This document shows positions 46,079-58,193 of a stretch of DNA of 64,000 nucleotides, piece by piece. This DNA is from Phoma sp. XZ068. Its lineage: Eukaryota > Ascomycota > Dothideomycetes > Pleosporales > Didymellaceae. Position 1 is the first letter of the stretch; the number at the start of each line of letters is the position of its first letter. The stretch lies in the NCBI GenBank assembly GCA_004835665.1, contig RBKR01000008.1:248001-312000 (forward strand), written 5' to 3'. The position numbers and the translations under genes were made by a program. The notes below the pieces were generated by a model, which had not been told where the DNA came from, ran no database searches, and worked only from the letters and a program-made list of their open reading frames with translations.

Positions 46079-48957
46079 CTAATACCCTTGCCTAGTCAGA
46101 TGCAAAAAGACCGTACACTTTTCAATCTCCACCGCATCCTTCCCACTTGAACTCGCTACCTCACCATCCTTCCCTACTTTCTCCGCTACAATTTCGACTT
46201 CAATTCTGTTAACACCTCCCACCAACTTCGCCTCAAACACCGGTTCTCCTTTCTTTTTCCCGCCTTCGAAACCTGCACCATCGCCGCCACCATTGATTCC
46301 TGCGGTAACAGGAACTCGGTTGACCTCGAAGGTTTTGTTGCCGTTGACCATGACAAAGAGGCGGTACAGACGATTTGTCAGGGCAATAGGGACTTTGGGG
46401 GTGATCTGGAGGTAGGAATGTGCGGGCGAAAGGTTGATGGTAGCGCTGTTATGCGTTTTGGTTTTACTCGCAGGGATGGTCATCGTCCAGGGATGAGGGA
46501 GGTTGAGGGCTGGGTGTGTGTTGAGGGTCAAGCTGGGAATTAGAGCTTCGCTGATTTCTACGGGATGTCAGTGGGTAACTAGGGAGAGTCTGGATCGAGA
46601 CTTACTCTTGAGAGGAGTCTTGCGGAAGACATCGGTACGTGGTATGGACGGTGGGACGTAGGGTGTCGGTGGTTGGAAGCCGGGAGTTGGGAAGCCATTT
46701 TGTTGGTTGTAGAGGCCGTTGGGATGTGGGCTGCCACTTGAGGGACGTGATATCGACTGCGGCGGTGCCATGACTGGGAGTGGTGTCTGAGCAGGGACGC
46801 TCAATCGTTGGGAGTCTGGCGCATTGCTGCCGGGCATGATTGCGCTTAGTGCTGGCGATTGTACATCCTGCTTCACGCCGTTTGCCGCTGGTGGCGATCC
46901 AGCGGTTCTCGTCTGCGCAGCAGGGATAGAAGGGGTTGTAGTGGAAGCTACTCTTGGTCCAGAGAATGGGTTCGATGCTACAGGTGTGGCGGCCTTGTCT
47001 GCTGGGCGTGACCGACGCGCAACCATGCTGTCAGTGACATGTCGTTGTTGTCGTTGAAGCGCTTCATTGTCTACTATAACACCGGGCGTGGCCGAGTCCC
47101 GTGTCGCTGGTGTGTTAGATCCTGATGCTGGGCTTTGTCTGAGCTTCAGCTTGAGCTGCTGTTTTGGCGCCGGTGTCGGTGCTGCACCAGACATATTAAG
47201 CTTCAGTTTTGGCTGCGGTGGCTCATCAACCCTCGCTCTCATAGCCTTAAGCTTCTCAGTGAAAATTTCCTGATCATGTTAGTCGTGGTCTCAACTCAAG
47301 ATTCTAGTTTGCACACCTCGAGTTCTAGCGACAGGTTGTAGAGCTCACTCCCGTCCTCATTGTAGATGCGCGCGTTCTTCCATACCAAGCTCATTGCGTT
47401 CTCGAAAGCATCCCAGCTTTTGAACAGAGTGTGCCCAGTTGGTGCGTCACGCCCGACTACGCCTTGGACCTTTTTCTTGATAGCTGCTAGCGACATCGGA
47501 TCTTTGATCAGTTGGTAGTAGTCCTTCAAGGCACGAGTAGGAAGATTGAGGAAAGGCTGGAAAATGGCCAGATCACCGCTGAAACCTCGTTAGCAAGGGA
47601 TATCTCTTAGTTGATAACAAAGCGACGTACCCTAGGTCTGTATGGTCAATGACCTCCTGGATGATCTGCTCCTGTGCATGTTGAAATGAAGGATTAGAAG
47701 CCCCTCGGGTACCTGTCGACCTTGGTTCTGGTGCAGCGGACGCCGACTGTCTCAACTTCGAGGGCACAGGGGTCTCTGGTTGTGTGAGCGCTGCGGCGCG
47801 TCGAGGGCGTTCTGCGGCCACTGTAGATGCCGGTGTGGGCGTAGCAACAGCTCGTGGGGTGGATGCAAGGCGTGGTATCGGTTTCCCAGGTGGTACATTT
47901 TCCTCACCAGGCACCGGTGTAGCGACTGCAACATAGTTGCCGTCTCGATAGGCAGGGTTGTGCTTGACCATCCAGTTGGAAGCCGTCTTGCGGAGTCGCT
48001 CGGCATCCTCGTAGATGATAGACTTCTTGTCATTGTATGCCTTTGCATTATTGACGAGGCGTTTGCAGTCACTCTCAACTTGGGCGAGGGAAGTGTATTC
48101 ACCGTTGTTGAGTTTGTCCTGTCACTTGGAGTCAGCATGGAACTTTGGGACAATACTGACAGCATCGCTGTGGCTGCTGCTGCGACATTCAAATAGATGC
48201 TCGTGGGCTGAAGCGACTGGGTGTGCAGGTGAGTGGCGCAGTGAGTGTCCACATTCTTCTTCCAGCAGTCATAAGAGCATGCAGACATACCTCGATGGTG
48301 TCTAACGCAAGTGGTAGTTTTGTGAATTCGTAGTAGTCCGGCAGGTCGTTCTATACAAACATGGTCAGCAAAGCGTCCCAGCGTAGGACAATGGAGCTTG
48401 TCGGGGCACTGACCTTGTCGGGGAGTGTCATGAAATGCACGGCAATGGGTCGTCCTCTGTGCAGTGTTAGTCCCACTTTCCCCTCTCTGCGTAGGCCACC
48501 TCGTGCACGTACGTCTTGTCTTTGGCCTGCTTCAAGCTGTCCAGGAACTTCAAGCCCATGTCTGTTGTCGACTCGACAGTCTCGCCGCCGGAGTTCTGCA
48601 TGCACAGAAAGCATTGTCAGCAGGTGTTCCCTGTAATGCAGGAATGCCATTATCCCGTATATCTGGCTGCATCGCGGCCATGTCTGGTGTTCGCGCGGCG
48701 GGCGTTCGGTGGTGTGAAGAGCTGCCCGTGGACCTAGACGGGAGTGTCGCGCCCATGTCCAAGTGCGCGATCCCGCATCGCGCCAACACAGCTCACTCGC
48801 ACTCTCCACACATGGCCAGCGATGCAGCCATCACCATCGCGCACCATTGCGCATTATCGGGGCGTGCACGTACCGGCGCTTTCTGTCGCTTTGCAGGCCG
48901 ACCCTCGCCCGGGCTCAGCGCAGCGTTGCCCGCCTTGCGCTTCGACGCACTCTCCAT
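46079..48957 (-). CDS. RSC4: RSC/SWI-SNF-type chromatin remodelling subunit with two bromodomains (Rsc4-like)
   Basis: Eight exons: 48957-48874, 48595-48513, 48456-48414, 48350-48291, 48118-47631, 47578-47317, 47269-46606 and 46557-46079. They give 720 residues. Introns 1 and 4 are long (278 and 172 bp); the others are 47-63 bp. The start MESASKRKAGNAALSPGEGR is basic. Bromodomain 1 is spread over exons 3-5: PDKNDLPDYYEFTKLPLALD, TIEDKLNNGEYTSLAQVESD and CKRLVNNAKAYNDKKSIIYE. Bromodomain 2 lies in exons 5-6: LKDYYQLIKDPMSLAAIKKK, then NAMSLVWKNARIYNEDGSEL. A long Pro/Ser/Ala-rich linker and a conserved C-terminal beta-rich domain (LNLPHPWTMTIP, RLYRLFVMVNGNKTFEVNRV) follow. Rsc4 reads acetylated histone H3. 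Confidence 0.88.
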
Positions 48958-49384
48958 TTTCGCGTATTCGTGATCGCGTCGTCTATCGAAGGCGTTCTCG
49001 GGGCTTTTCGAAGATTTCTAGCGTCGTGGTGCCGGTGCACTGCGTTGCTGGAGCTGGCCTCTGTTCGCGACTACGGGCGACGCGGTTACAGTGTTGCGGC
49101 CAGGATGCGGCTAGTGTAATCACGTGCAACCACAACCAACCGTGGAACCGTGGAGTCGCCTCCCAAAACACAAAGTGCGCAGTAAATTTCTATGCTTCTG
49201 GTTGACTGCAGTTTTGGTAGCTGGCTTGATCACTCAGAATCGCATTGTGGTGTCTAGAAACTAGGCCCTGGCGCTGCCCCAGGGTATTTGAACAGCAATA
49301 AGAACCTCCGCTAAGTACTGCAGCAAACCCAATCATGTTTGTCGAACTGGATGTGAAAGGTGCATCAAACGCCCAGCGCGTTGT

Positions 49385-50830
49385 TCAGCTCTTCTTAGAC
49401 GAAGCAGCCTCAGTCGCCGTCTTTTCAAACTCCTTTTGCGCCTCTTGCTCCTTCATCTCGCGCACCTTGGCAAGCACAACTTCGCGGAAGATGGCGCCCT
49501 TCGCAATCCTGCTCAGACGACCAGGTCCTTTGCCAGTAGTACTAGCACCAGTGCCAGTCGGGCTATCTGTTGTCTTTAAGGACTTGCTGGTCGTGTGGTT
49601 TGCGATTGCCTCACCGGCAGTCTCTAGTGCGTTGGCGGGCACATCTGCCTCGCCAGGCACGGCCTCTTCCTCATCCTCCTGCATCTTCAACGCCTCAATG
49701 CGGTTCGCAAGCCTGACAAGCTCGATACCACGCTTGAGACGAGCCTTCGCGACGTAGGCGCGGATCTCGGGCAGCAAGTTGTGGTCGCTGGCAGTCTTGC
49801 CGCTGAGCCATACGTGCTTAAGCGCATCCTACTGTTGTCAGCCTAGCACATTACGCGACTCCACTTGTTACTAACCTCGCTAGTCGGCCTCTTGTTTTGG
49901 TCAGGCTGCAGCAATTGAGTGATGAAGTCCTTTGCGTCCTTGCTAACTTCCTTCCAGTAGCGCTCGTGGAAAATGACACGGCCGTTCTTGCACTCCTCAA
50001 TCAGGTCCGCAAGGTTCTCGGACCTGAATGGAGAGTAACCGCAAAGCAGAGTATAGGTGATGACTCCCATGGACCACATATCGACAGGCTTGCCATGTCC
50101 CTTCTTCAGCATAACTTCAGGTGCCGCGTATCCGAAAGACCCAGCCATGGTGGTCAGCACCTCGTGCTTCGAGTCGAGCATCTTGGCGATACCAAAATCA
50201 GCCAGTACAAGGGAGGAGTTGGCCTCGCGTGTTAGGTAGAGCAGGTTCTCGGGTTTGAGATCTTCGAAATCGTAAGCGCAAACACTTGCATAGTGCAACT
50301 TGGAGCTATACCTCTGTGCACGCAGTTGTGCTGGTGGAGGTAGTTTACTGCGTCGAGGACCTGACGGATCGTCTCGGCAGCATCCTTCTCAGTGAATTTG
50401 CCCTTCTCGCAAATGCGATCGAAAAGCTCTCCTCCAGTCGCCAATTGGGTGACGATGTAATACTTGTCCTGCAAGCGGTCAGACCCAGCACTCGACACCA
50501 TGCGTCTGTGTGGTGCATACCCTCGACTCGAACCAGTCATGAAACTTGACAATGTGGGGATGCTTCATTTTCTGCAGCATTTCCAGCTCGTCGTACACCA
50601 TCTGTTCGTTGCCGCGGACGTTCTTCTTCAAGATGATCTTGACAGCAACCTTGCCGTCCGGGCAGTCGGCCTCTCGAACGATACCATAGGTTCCGGCACC
50701 CAGTGTCTTTCCAAACTTGTAGCGTGACCTGCGATTGCTTTGCTCAGTACGTGTTCGTGTGCGGGGGATTGTCATGAGGCACGGACTTGCGGTCATAGCT
50801 GTCAGGCTGGCCATGCAGCTTGTTGAGCAT
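49385..50830 (-). CDS. Calcium/calmodulin-dependent protein kinase (CMK type)
   Basis: Five exons: 50830-50787, 50728-50521, 50468-50312, 50261-49876 and 49828-49385; introns 58, 52, 50 and 47 bp. The product has 412 residues. It starts MLNKLHGQPDSYDRKSRYKF. Kinase motifs in order are GAGTYGIVREAD (P-loop), VAVKIILKK (catalytic Lys), HRDLKPENLLYL, LADFGIAKML, SFGYAAPEVM and VDMWSMGVITYTLLCGYSPF. The HRDLKPEN motif is made across intron 3. A helical autoinhibitory/CaM-binding tail follows (ARLKRGIELVRLANRIEALK) with a further basic helix (RLSRIAKGAIFREVVLAKVR). The acceptor of exon 5 is CAGTAG, the second AG, because the first would leave a TAG in frame. It transduces calcium signals in stress and growth. 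Confidence 0.9.
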
Positions 50831-51760
50831 GTTTGTCACTGCGAAAACGCGTCAGTAAATGGTCTTCAGAGTCCACAGACTAGAAAGAGGAGCACAACTC
50901 ATAATGGGCAAAAGTTTCGCAGCAACAGGACTGCTGGGTGGTCGTGGGGGCTGAGAGTAAGACGGCGGGTCTATCTGACAAGCAGCAGCTGGGTGGTGGG
51001 GGTGATGAGGGGTAGGTCGTCAAAAGTCGATAACAATGGCTGCAGGTAGAAAAGAGGGAAGTTGAAAGAAAAGTCGCAAAAGGAGGCGCAGAATTGTCAG
51101 TAATTACACTGCAGGGTCTTGGAGAAGGAGAAGAAGCTCCTGTGCGGCTGTGGGGTCAAAGTTGCTGCTCGGTCTCCGCCTCGCGGGCTCGCGGCAGGCA
51201 CATTCGAGGCGCAGTAACCCAAAAGCTGAGCTAGAACCTCCACGCACGCGCCTCAGGCATATCGATTCGTAAGGCTGTGATATTTAGGGAGATGACATTG
51301 CCGGTGCGCACCGAAATAATGCAAGCTTTCAATCAATTCTGCCATTGGCAATGTCAATCGGTCGACAACCGTGTTCACATCTTGTTGGCGCTGCGTATGT
51401 CAGCCCTGCATAGCATCACGGATGTCAGCTCGACTTGGCGAGCCCTTGTTGTTTGAGGTTGATGACTTAACGAAAGTCAAACGAATACGAAAAGAACCCT
51501 GCGCCGTTCCTTCCGAGCAGTTCCCACATTTGCACATGCCTGCCAAGCTGGGAGAGCTCGACCGTGGAATTCTAGGCAAGGATGACAACGGGGCCGGGGT
51601 TGTTCATGGAGGAAAGTGCGAATGACGTCGTTGCGTCTAAGGTAAATTTCAACAAACCTGGCGACAGGTTGTACTACATAAGCAATCGCGTTCTTCAACC
51701 ACACCATACTCACAATTCTATCTTCCCAGACTCTAGTTAATACTATCCACAAACCTCACC
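50831..51760. promoter_or_regulatory. Divergent promoter region of the CaM kinase and the small membrane protein
   Basis: 930 bp. A possible 5'-leader intron acceptor (TTTTCGCAG on the minus strand) lies 9 bases before the kinase ATG, so the kinase may have a leader intron. No coding gene is seen. Confidence 0.45.
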
Positions 51761-52121
51761 ATGGCCGCCGCAACATTCTTCACCGCCCTCGCCGGTGTTG
51801 TCGCTGTCATCGGCCTGGCCGTCTTCCTCTTCGGCATCCCACCCGAGCTCAAGCGCAAGATGGAGCGCGCAGCGTTGAAAACCATTGGCGAGAACAAGCT
51901 CTCCTACGTCGCCAAAGGTGCGTCATTGCATCTCACAGGTTCTTAATGGTTACTGATATCCAACAGACCAGATCAATAAGATCCCCACCTCCGACCAAAC
52001 CGACCCTCTCCAGCTCAAGAAGGGCGTCAGCAACCTTGCCGGCGGCACAACGCAGAACCCTCTTGGTGAAGCTGCAGGCGAGGCTGCCGACAGCCTGACA
52101 AGCCCGTTCACAGGACGCTAA
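51761..52121 (+). CDS. Small single-pass membrane protein, unknown function
   Basis: Exons 51761-51917 and 51967-52121, intron 49 bp (GTGCGT...AACAG), give 103 residues. Residues 5-27 (TFFTALAGVVAVIGLAVFLF) form one membrane helix, followed by GIPPELKRKMERAALKTIGE. The rest is hydrophilic, ending ADSLTSPFTGR. A helix with a short N terminus and basic residues after it suggests an N-out or tail-in-cytosol membrane anchor. I recognise no family. A further in-frame-looking stretch at 52162-52305, behind an AG acceptor, could be an alternative 3' exon but no donor joins it in frame. Confidence 0.7.
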
Positions 52122-52399
52122 TATGACTGTGTCTGCAGTGCGAGTCGCGGGCAACGTATAGGGTACCGTGCAGACCAGTGCAAGCACAGCGCGTGATACG
52201 GTGCAAGCGTATTCGAGCGGCGCGCTAAAGCGTATGCAATCCTTCCAGGAGTCGCCGAAGCAGAGTGCCGAGAAGGTGGAGCAGAAACTGGAGGAGACGC
52301 AGTGATGGCTTAATGTATCATGAGTAACGATTGACGGAGCGCGGCGTTGGTGGAATCTCTCTTGCGTGTTCATAGCACCACCTACCTACCTACTTACTA

Positions 52400-52807
52400 C
52401 TACCACGTAATCTGACTCTGATCACCATACAACACCGTCCATAACATCCCCTGCCATCCCATTACGATGCCCCAGAATGGTATCAGGAAAGATATCTTCC
52501 TCGTCTTGTGCTGGAAAAAGTGCATCCCGACTAATGCGCCCGGCCAGCCGCCTATGAGTCCCAGGATATGTAATGTCACTTCGCTGACCCGCCACTCTCG
52601 ATTCCGCGCCTGCATCTTATCGTACCCGTACGTAAGAAACGTCACAATGCTGATGAAGCTTATGTATGCGACGGGCACTAGGGAGGACTTAAGCACGGAA
52701 TTGCTGTAAAGCCGTGCGAGAGTGACGGCCGGCAGGATGAGGGAGGCGAACCCAGCGAAGGTTGCGACGGTTACAGGACGGTGTCGGCGGGGTGGTGGAC
52801 GGGGCAT
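52400..52807 (-). CDS. DUF1294 family membrane protein
   Basis: A single exon of 135 residues from ATG 52807. The upstream extension opens at GTG and is Ser/Thr-rich low complexity. Hydrophobic segments include VATFAGFASLILPAVTLARL, LVPVAYISFISIVTFLTYGY and IPFWGIVMGWQGMLWTVLY. The DUF1294 core is clear: YGYDKMQARNREWRVSE, LHILGLIGGWPGALVGMHFF and QHKTRKISF. Bacterial members are often fused to cold-shock domains; the function of the membrane domain is unknown. Confidence 0.88.
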   Translation of the reverse strand: MPRPPPRRHRPVTVATFAGFASLILPAVTLARLYSNSVLKSSLVPVAYISFISIVTFLTYGYDKMQARNREWRVSEVTLHILGLIGGWPGALVGMHFFQHKTRKISFLIPFWGIVMGWQGMLWTVLYGDQSQITW

Positions 52808-53470
52808 TTTGGATGAGTGGGAAGAAGGTGAATGAGTGTGATAAGGGATGGAGAACGTGGTCGTCGATCTCCCGTTGGTACTGGCGCTAGGGGCTAGCGC
52901 AAGGATGCCGTCGTTCAAGCGCTGCTTCGTCGGTCTCACTTTGACGACGACAGTCAGTATTGGAAGTCAAAACTAAGTTTGATTAAATCAGGTAGTATTG
53001 TGCGACAACAGAAAGGTCTGTCGATGTAGCCCCAGCCCCGCATCGGCTCCAAATGCATTCGCTGTGAAATGGAACAGTCTGCCTTCAGAAATTTGGCGAC
53101 GACCGCAATACTCTCGTCTCCTTGAGCATCTCAAATTAAAAAGACGGATCTGTCAATTATGCGGGTCTCGATTCTGTACAGGCAGATTGTAATGTCCAGA
53201 GCCATCAGAGTCTGAAGCCAACTTATTCATTCTTACAGCCGCCTCAGTTGTACAGCTGCATCATCGGCTCTCTACACGGCATTAGATGGTTTACACTGCC
53301 TTTTCTCCACTTTCTTGCTTGTCGTTTCTTCTCTCAGCCGTTGATCTACTTCCGACCGTTTTCGCTTCGAGGTGTCACGACCCGGTCCCGAGCATGACTG
53401 CATAATGCAACATGCAATATGCACAACGGCACTCCACATCTCAGTCCGCCCGGGATTGCATGGACCCTCG

Positions 53471-53478
53471 TATATAAG
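53471..53478 (+). promoter_or_regulatory. TATA box of paralogue B
   Basis: TATATAAG 91 bp upstream of the start codon at 53569, the same octamer as in front of paralogue A. Confidence 0.6.
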
Positions 53479-53568
53479 AAAGGCAGGTACCATTATATGC
53501 CCTTACCGAGATCCGATCGACACTACATCCGGAATCCTTCGAAGTTAATTCCATATTAAGTTCAAATC

Positions 53569-54507
53569 ATGGGAGACATCCATGAACCGACTATCGAGAG
53601 ACGCCCAGGCATCGCGATTGTTCGACCCAAACTCCATGACGATACGCAAGAGAACCGCGACCTTTTCAAGAGATGGACGAAGCTGCACATGCGAGACACG
53701 CTTTCCCTTCCCAAGAATGAGGACTTAGGAGGTGCCTCAAGGGTACTGCGGTACACGCGCACAGATGCCGATAATAGAGAGGTATACTTCTACACTATAC
53801 ACCTCGACGATGTCAGGCTTCCCGGTACAGAAGCCTTCCAGAAGATACCTCAACGCCTGGACCTTGAGAGCACGAGAGCACTGAAGGAGGGTGAGGAAGC
53901 CGTGATGCCACCTGGTCACCCATTGATCGGTAAAGAACCGATGGTATTTAGCATCGTCGCTCCGGTCGTCGGTATATTCGAGGCGGCTGTGGATAGTAAG
54001 CTGATGTTCGACGACCTAGACGTTGTCCTGGATACTGATGTTAATCTTGCAGCGGGTGCCGAACAGGCTGTTCACAAATCATACCAGGACCTTCCTGTTG
54101 ATATTGCGACAGTGGCGAACGCACCTAACTGCACACTTGTCACCTTGTCAATCTCGTATAACGACACTATTTCCACTCCTCTTGCACGTATTGAGATGTT
54201 TCGCGCATCCCTTGTTGATGTACTTGCCCGTAGTATCAGGCGACCAGTGTATGCGACACTTTACAATCACGCCTCCGACGTACAGCCAGATACACTTCCG
54301 AAGATCGTGCAAGGTCAGGACGGCAATGGAGACTGGGTTATATGCGTGTTGATTGGTGGTGATTCAGACAAAGAGATATTGGCTGCTGAGTACGAGGGAG
54401 TTGGGGGCCAAGTAAACGAGTGGCTTGAGAGGATGACGATTGCGGGAAATATGCCAGGTCTAGGCGTGAAAGTTGGCGTATGGAAGGGTGATGTTTTCAT
54501 GTCGTAG
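53569..54507 (+). CDS. Conserved fungal protein of unknown function, paralogue B
   Basis: A single exon of 312 residues. It is homologous over its whole length to the gene at 44455-45363: RRPGIAIVRPKLHDDT, LFKRWTKLHMRDTLSL, YFYTIHLDDVRLPGTEAF, QRLDLESTRALKEGEEAV, KEPMVFSIV, VGIFEAAV, GQDGNGDWVICVLIGG and KVGVWKGDVFMS. The most divergent part is the middle (residues 130-200). It faces away from paralogue A, 8.2 kb apart, with conserved genes between, so this is not a simple tandem copy. Function unknown; see paralogue A for the fold guess. Confidence 0.7.
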   Translation: MGDIHEPTIERRPGIAIVRPKLHDDTQENRDLFKRWTKLHMRDTLSLPKNEDLGGASRVLRYTRTDADNREVYFYTIHLDDVRLPGTEAFQKIPQRLDLESTRALKEGEEAVMPPGHPLIGKEPMVFSIVAPVVGIFEAAVDSKLMFDDLDVVLDTDVNLAAGAEQAVHKSYQDLPVDIATVANAPNCTLVTLSISYNDTISTPLARIEMFRASLVDVLARSIRRPVYATLYNHASDVQPDTLPKIVQGQDGNGDWVICVLIGGDSDKEILAAEYEGVGGQVNEWLERMTIAGNMPGLGVKVGVWKGDVFMS

Positions 54508-57500
54508 TCGGTATGTTCGCAGAAAGTCATGCACTTCGCATGGTTCACTGGCTTGAAGGCGCATCTTCGCATCTCACCCCGAGGCTCTAGTCATCAACCG
54601 GATGCCTCCGGATACACCACCATTTACAAGCTGTGCCCGCTGCCGCCTCTACTGTTCCTCCCGTTGACATTGCTCTCGTTCAGTCAACGCGAAAATGAGT
54701 GGGGGTCCTCATGATCAACGCTATCTCTACCTACACCAGGTTGTACAACCCTGGATGATGCATTTTCGTTGATTATTTGCACGCCGAGCCGGGCTTGATG
54801 TCCCGCTTCCTGTTGGGAAAGCAGAGCGGCTGTGTCTGGTTTACTGACGTCAACGTGTGAGGATCGCGTCTTGGTGAAGACGTTCCAGAGTTACGTAGAC
54901 TTCTTCACATCGCGTCCAAGACGGCTCAGTGTCTGCCTTTGGCAGCCAAGGTTCACCACGGTACGCAGAGATGTCTTTGATCATGTATATGAAACTTGCT
55001 CTCGCAGTGTTTGTGCAGTATCTCACCGGATGGATATCAACCAGGGTCAGTGTGGTGTATTGCCTACTGCCAAATAACAACGCAAGAGCGCTGATCATAG
55101 CTGTATCTTGACAGAATATTGGTGTTACTTAGCCAAGATGTCTCTGGCGGGATTAAAGGGTAGTATTCCTGAAGCATAACAAATTTGTAAGTCTTGTGAT
55201 CCACCTCGACAACGCAACAATAATGGGCCGCCCCAGTGAGTAGCATACACCCACCCTCACTGCTCCGATGTCTAGCGTCTTTATCCCTATTTTGAGTCCC
55301 TAAGTGGCTCAAAACTTGTATTGTGTCCACATATAAATTGGAGATTGCTGCTTCAGTGTTAGTTAATCAATAACTAGGAAACAAATCTCTATATAGACAC
55401 GGGAAAACCGTAAGTATGAGCTTAACAAGACTTCTTGACTGGCTGGTCATACATCTTGCGTACGCTAGGCACCCGAGTATGGGGTGAGGGTGTATGTATG
55501 CAAGAGTGTGACGACAAGGACTACACAAAATGCACCATGCAGTGGGAGCAACTAGTATTCGATACCCTTGAATAATCACACTATTGATAGCATGCAGAAG
55601 GTGTTGTGAGTGGATGGTATGCGAAGCAAATGCGAGTTGCAGAAGGATCAGTCCGGAGAGCCGCCGCCGAGGATGTCCACTACATGATAGCTAAGGTAGA
55701 TGGCGACATTGGGTGATAACAGCTGATGCTGTCGGCAGTTGGTGACAGGTGTCAAGGCATGCAGAACCATTGTCATGTGCGAGGCGCGATGAGGTGCATA
55801 CTTAATCTCAACTCGCTGATGTTTTGCCCGTCGAAATGCTATTCCTAGGTCGAAGTTCAGCTCTTGGCGTCGTCAAACCGTTTTTGGGCATAACAGCCAG
55901 CTGCAAGGACCCGCCAAGGTTACAGCGATGTACGCGGGAGATGCTCGGTACGAGAGGACCAGAACACAGCATTGGGAATCGCAAGGGTTGGTTCGACCAT
56001 GGCAAGTCCGGCATGCAGCTGTTCGTTCCGCGCGACCTTGCCAAATGCATTACAGGGACATGGCAATACAGGTGAGAGAAGTATTTCGGCACCTAAGCCG
56101 TGGCCGTCAAGGTGTCTGTTTCTTTGATACACTCGGTCTATGTGTGGGTTGCAAGGTGAAGAAGGATGTGAGTGGGGCTTTTGCATCTTTGTAACCCATG
56201 TGCGAGCAGTCCGGAGTATCGGATACGGCAGGAGCAAGAGGTTTGGAAACCTTAGCTGCCTGGAGTCGCTCGTATTTGCGAGGCTTACTGGGGCCAAGCA
56301 TCAGAAGCCCGGAAGCAGTCTTGGCAACTGCAAGCCAAATATTGGAAAGAGGCGAGCCCGTGACTTTAGGCGAGTGTGTTGGGAACAGAAGTTTGAGATG
56401 TGTAATGGATGTGAGATGTCGTTGTGCTAGTAGATACGGGTGTGAGACGAGTGAATATGGAGGTTGAACTTGCAGACAGTGCAACAACAACGTGTTGTCG
56501 GTACATTGAAAGCCTCCCGTGTGAAGCGAAATTGCACATACGCATGATTACGTCCCGTGTGCTCGGAACATGGGAAGATCTACAGCCGCAGTCCGCCTTG
56601 CCCTGGTCTCGCATACGGCAATCCCGACACGAGCTGAGGTCAAAGGCTGTCAGCCCTGTCGGAAGTGATCAAAGCGGCAACTTCTGCGTGGTGCGGAAGT
56701 CGATCGCCAAGTCCACACCAGCAGCTCCGCCAAGCAAGCTTGTAGAAGCTCAGGCAAGCCGTCTCATGCTTGATGCGCATGCACATGTGCAGAGGCGGAG
56801 GGAGCATGCCAGTTGTCAGAAGCATGTCAGAAGCTTAGGTTGAACTGCCGAGTGCCCTGCTTCTTCAAAATCTGTTACACAGCAGCGTACTCAGCAGCGT
56901 ACTCAGAAAGATACTGAGGGTGATTGTAGACATCGCGCACAGAATGATGGCACGGAGCCTTGCGGAGAGTTGTAAAGCAGCGGTCTGAGGCTGAAGAGAG
57001 TCTCGACTAAAGCCTCCCGAATCTAGCTAAGTCGTTCGCTTAAATGGTCAAAGATCATGCGAAAGCCGAAGGCTTTTGGCCTAGCGCCCGCGGTCTCGAC
57101 CTCCACGCTTCCTCATTCTCCGCGAAAGGACCCTCCTATCCACAAATCCCATGTCTGGGCATAAGCAGCACCCCGCAGAATGGATGACAGCTACATCGGT
57201 TTCTTGTCGCGAAGCCACCAGCTATTTTGGTGCGCCCAACGCACGAGGCAGCCTCTAGACGCCTGACCGGTCCTCGCCTGCCGCGATGTCCTATCTGAGA
57301 TAGAACCTTACCGGTCCCTTGCAAACTCTGGCGTTAAGGCCGGGACAGACCTCGACCACGAGCTGGTGGCTATCGCATGTGCCGTGCGCTATACGGCATT
57401 GCTAAGCAATGTTCAGCTGTTGCTGATTGGTCCTTTCTTAACATCAAACGAAACGGACAAGCCTTGCCCCGTCTTTTTCGTACATCTCGTCGTCTGACAT

Positions 57501-58067
57501 TACCTTTTTGGGTTCTTTTCGGTCATCGTGTTTCCTACTCGTCCAGAATAGTGTTCTATTGTTCGCTTGACCTAAGGACAGTCAGAACAGTTAGATTCTT
57601 GGCAACAGCAAATCTAGTGGACTTTCCTTATTTGCAGGGAGTAGTCAAGTCTATCGGCGACTTGCTGGTCTCTACAGTCTTCGACTCAGCACGGACAAGC
57701 ATCGCGGCGGGCTCTGCTCTCATTGTTGGCATTCTCGAATGGCATCCAAGCCTCATGCACGGTCCTTCCGCTGCCTGGCGTCCGCTTCCCATGCACTTCC
57801 AGGCCATGCCTGGACATGGCGTCCGACTTCTGGCCCTACACGACGTGCAGCTGTGGATGTAGCGTTGCCTAGAGAGGCAACCTAGCGAACGTGGCTGCCA
57901 TGCTTTGTCGATATCGTACAGAGACTTCGCTATGGACGCCGACATGGGCCTTTGGCGAGTATCGTGCCATGGCAAATGTGGATAGTCAGGTCGACTGGAT
58001 TGCTCGAGAACGTCCAGCACCACACCCTCGAACACCCTGTATCTATATGTGGCGGAGGCTCGATGAA
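54508..58067. other. Gene-free stretch of 3.6 kb
   Basis: No ORF has an ATG-started domain, a signal peptide or plausible splicing into one. A 12-bp unit AGCAGCGTACTC is repeated twice at 56881-56904. Nothing else is seen. Fast-evolving small genes could be missed here. Confidence 0.5.
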
Positions 58068-58075
58068 TATATAAG
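58068..58075 (+). promoter_or_regulatory. TATA box of the multicopper oxidase gene
   Basis: TATATAAG about 120 bp upstream of ATG 58194. Confidence 0.55.
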
Positions 58076-58193
58076 TTCATCTTGAGTTGCCCTTCTGTCA
58101 TCCCCATCAGCTCAAACATTCTCATACTCGCTCATCAGCATCGAGAACAGCCATCCTCTCCTCTTGGCTATTCATTGCTACTCGCTACCCATC

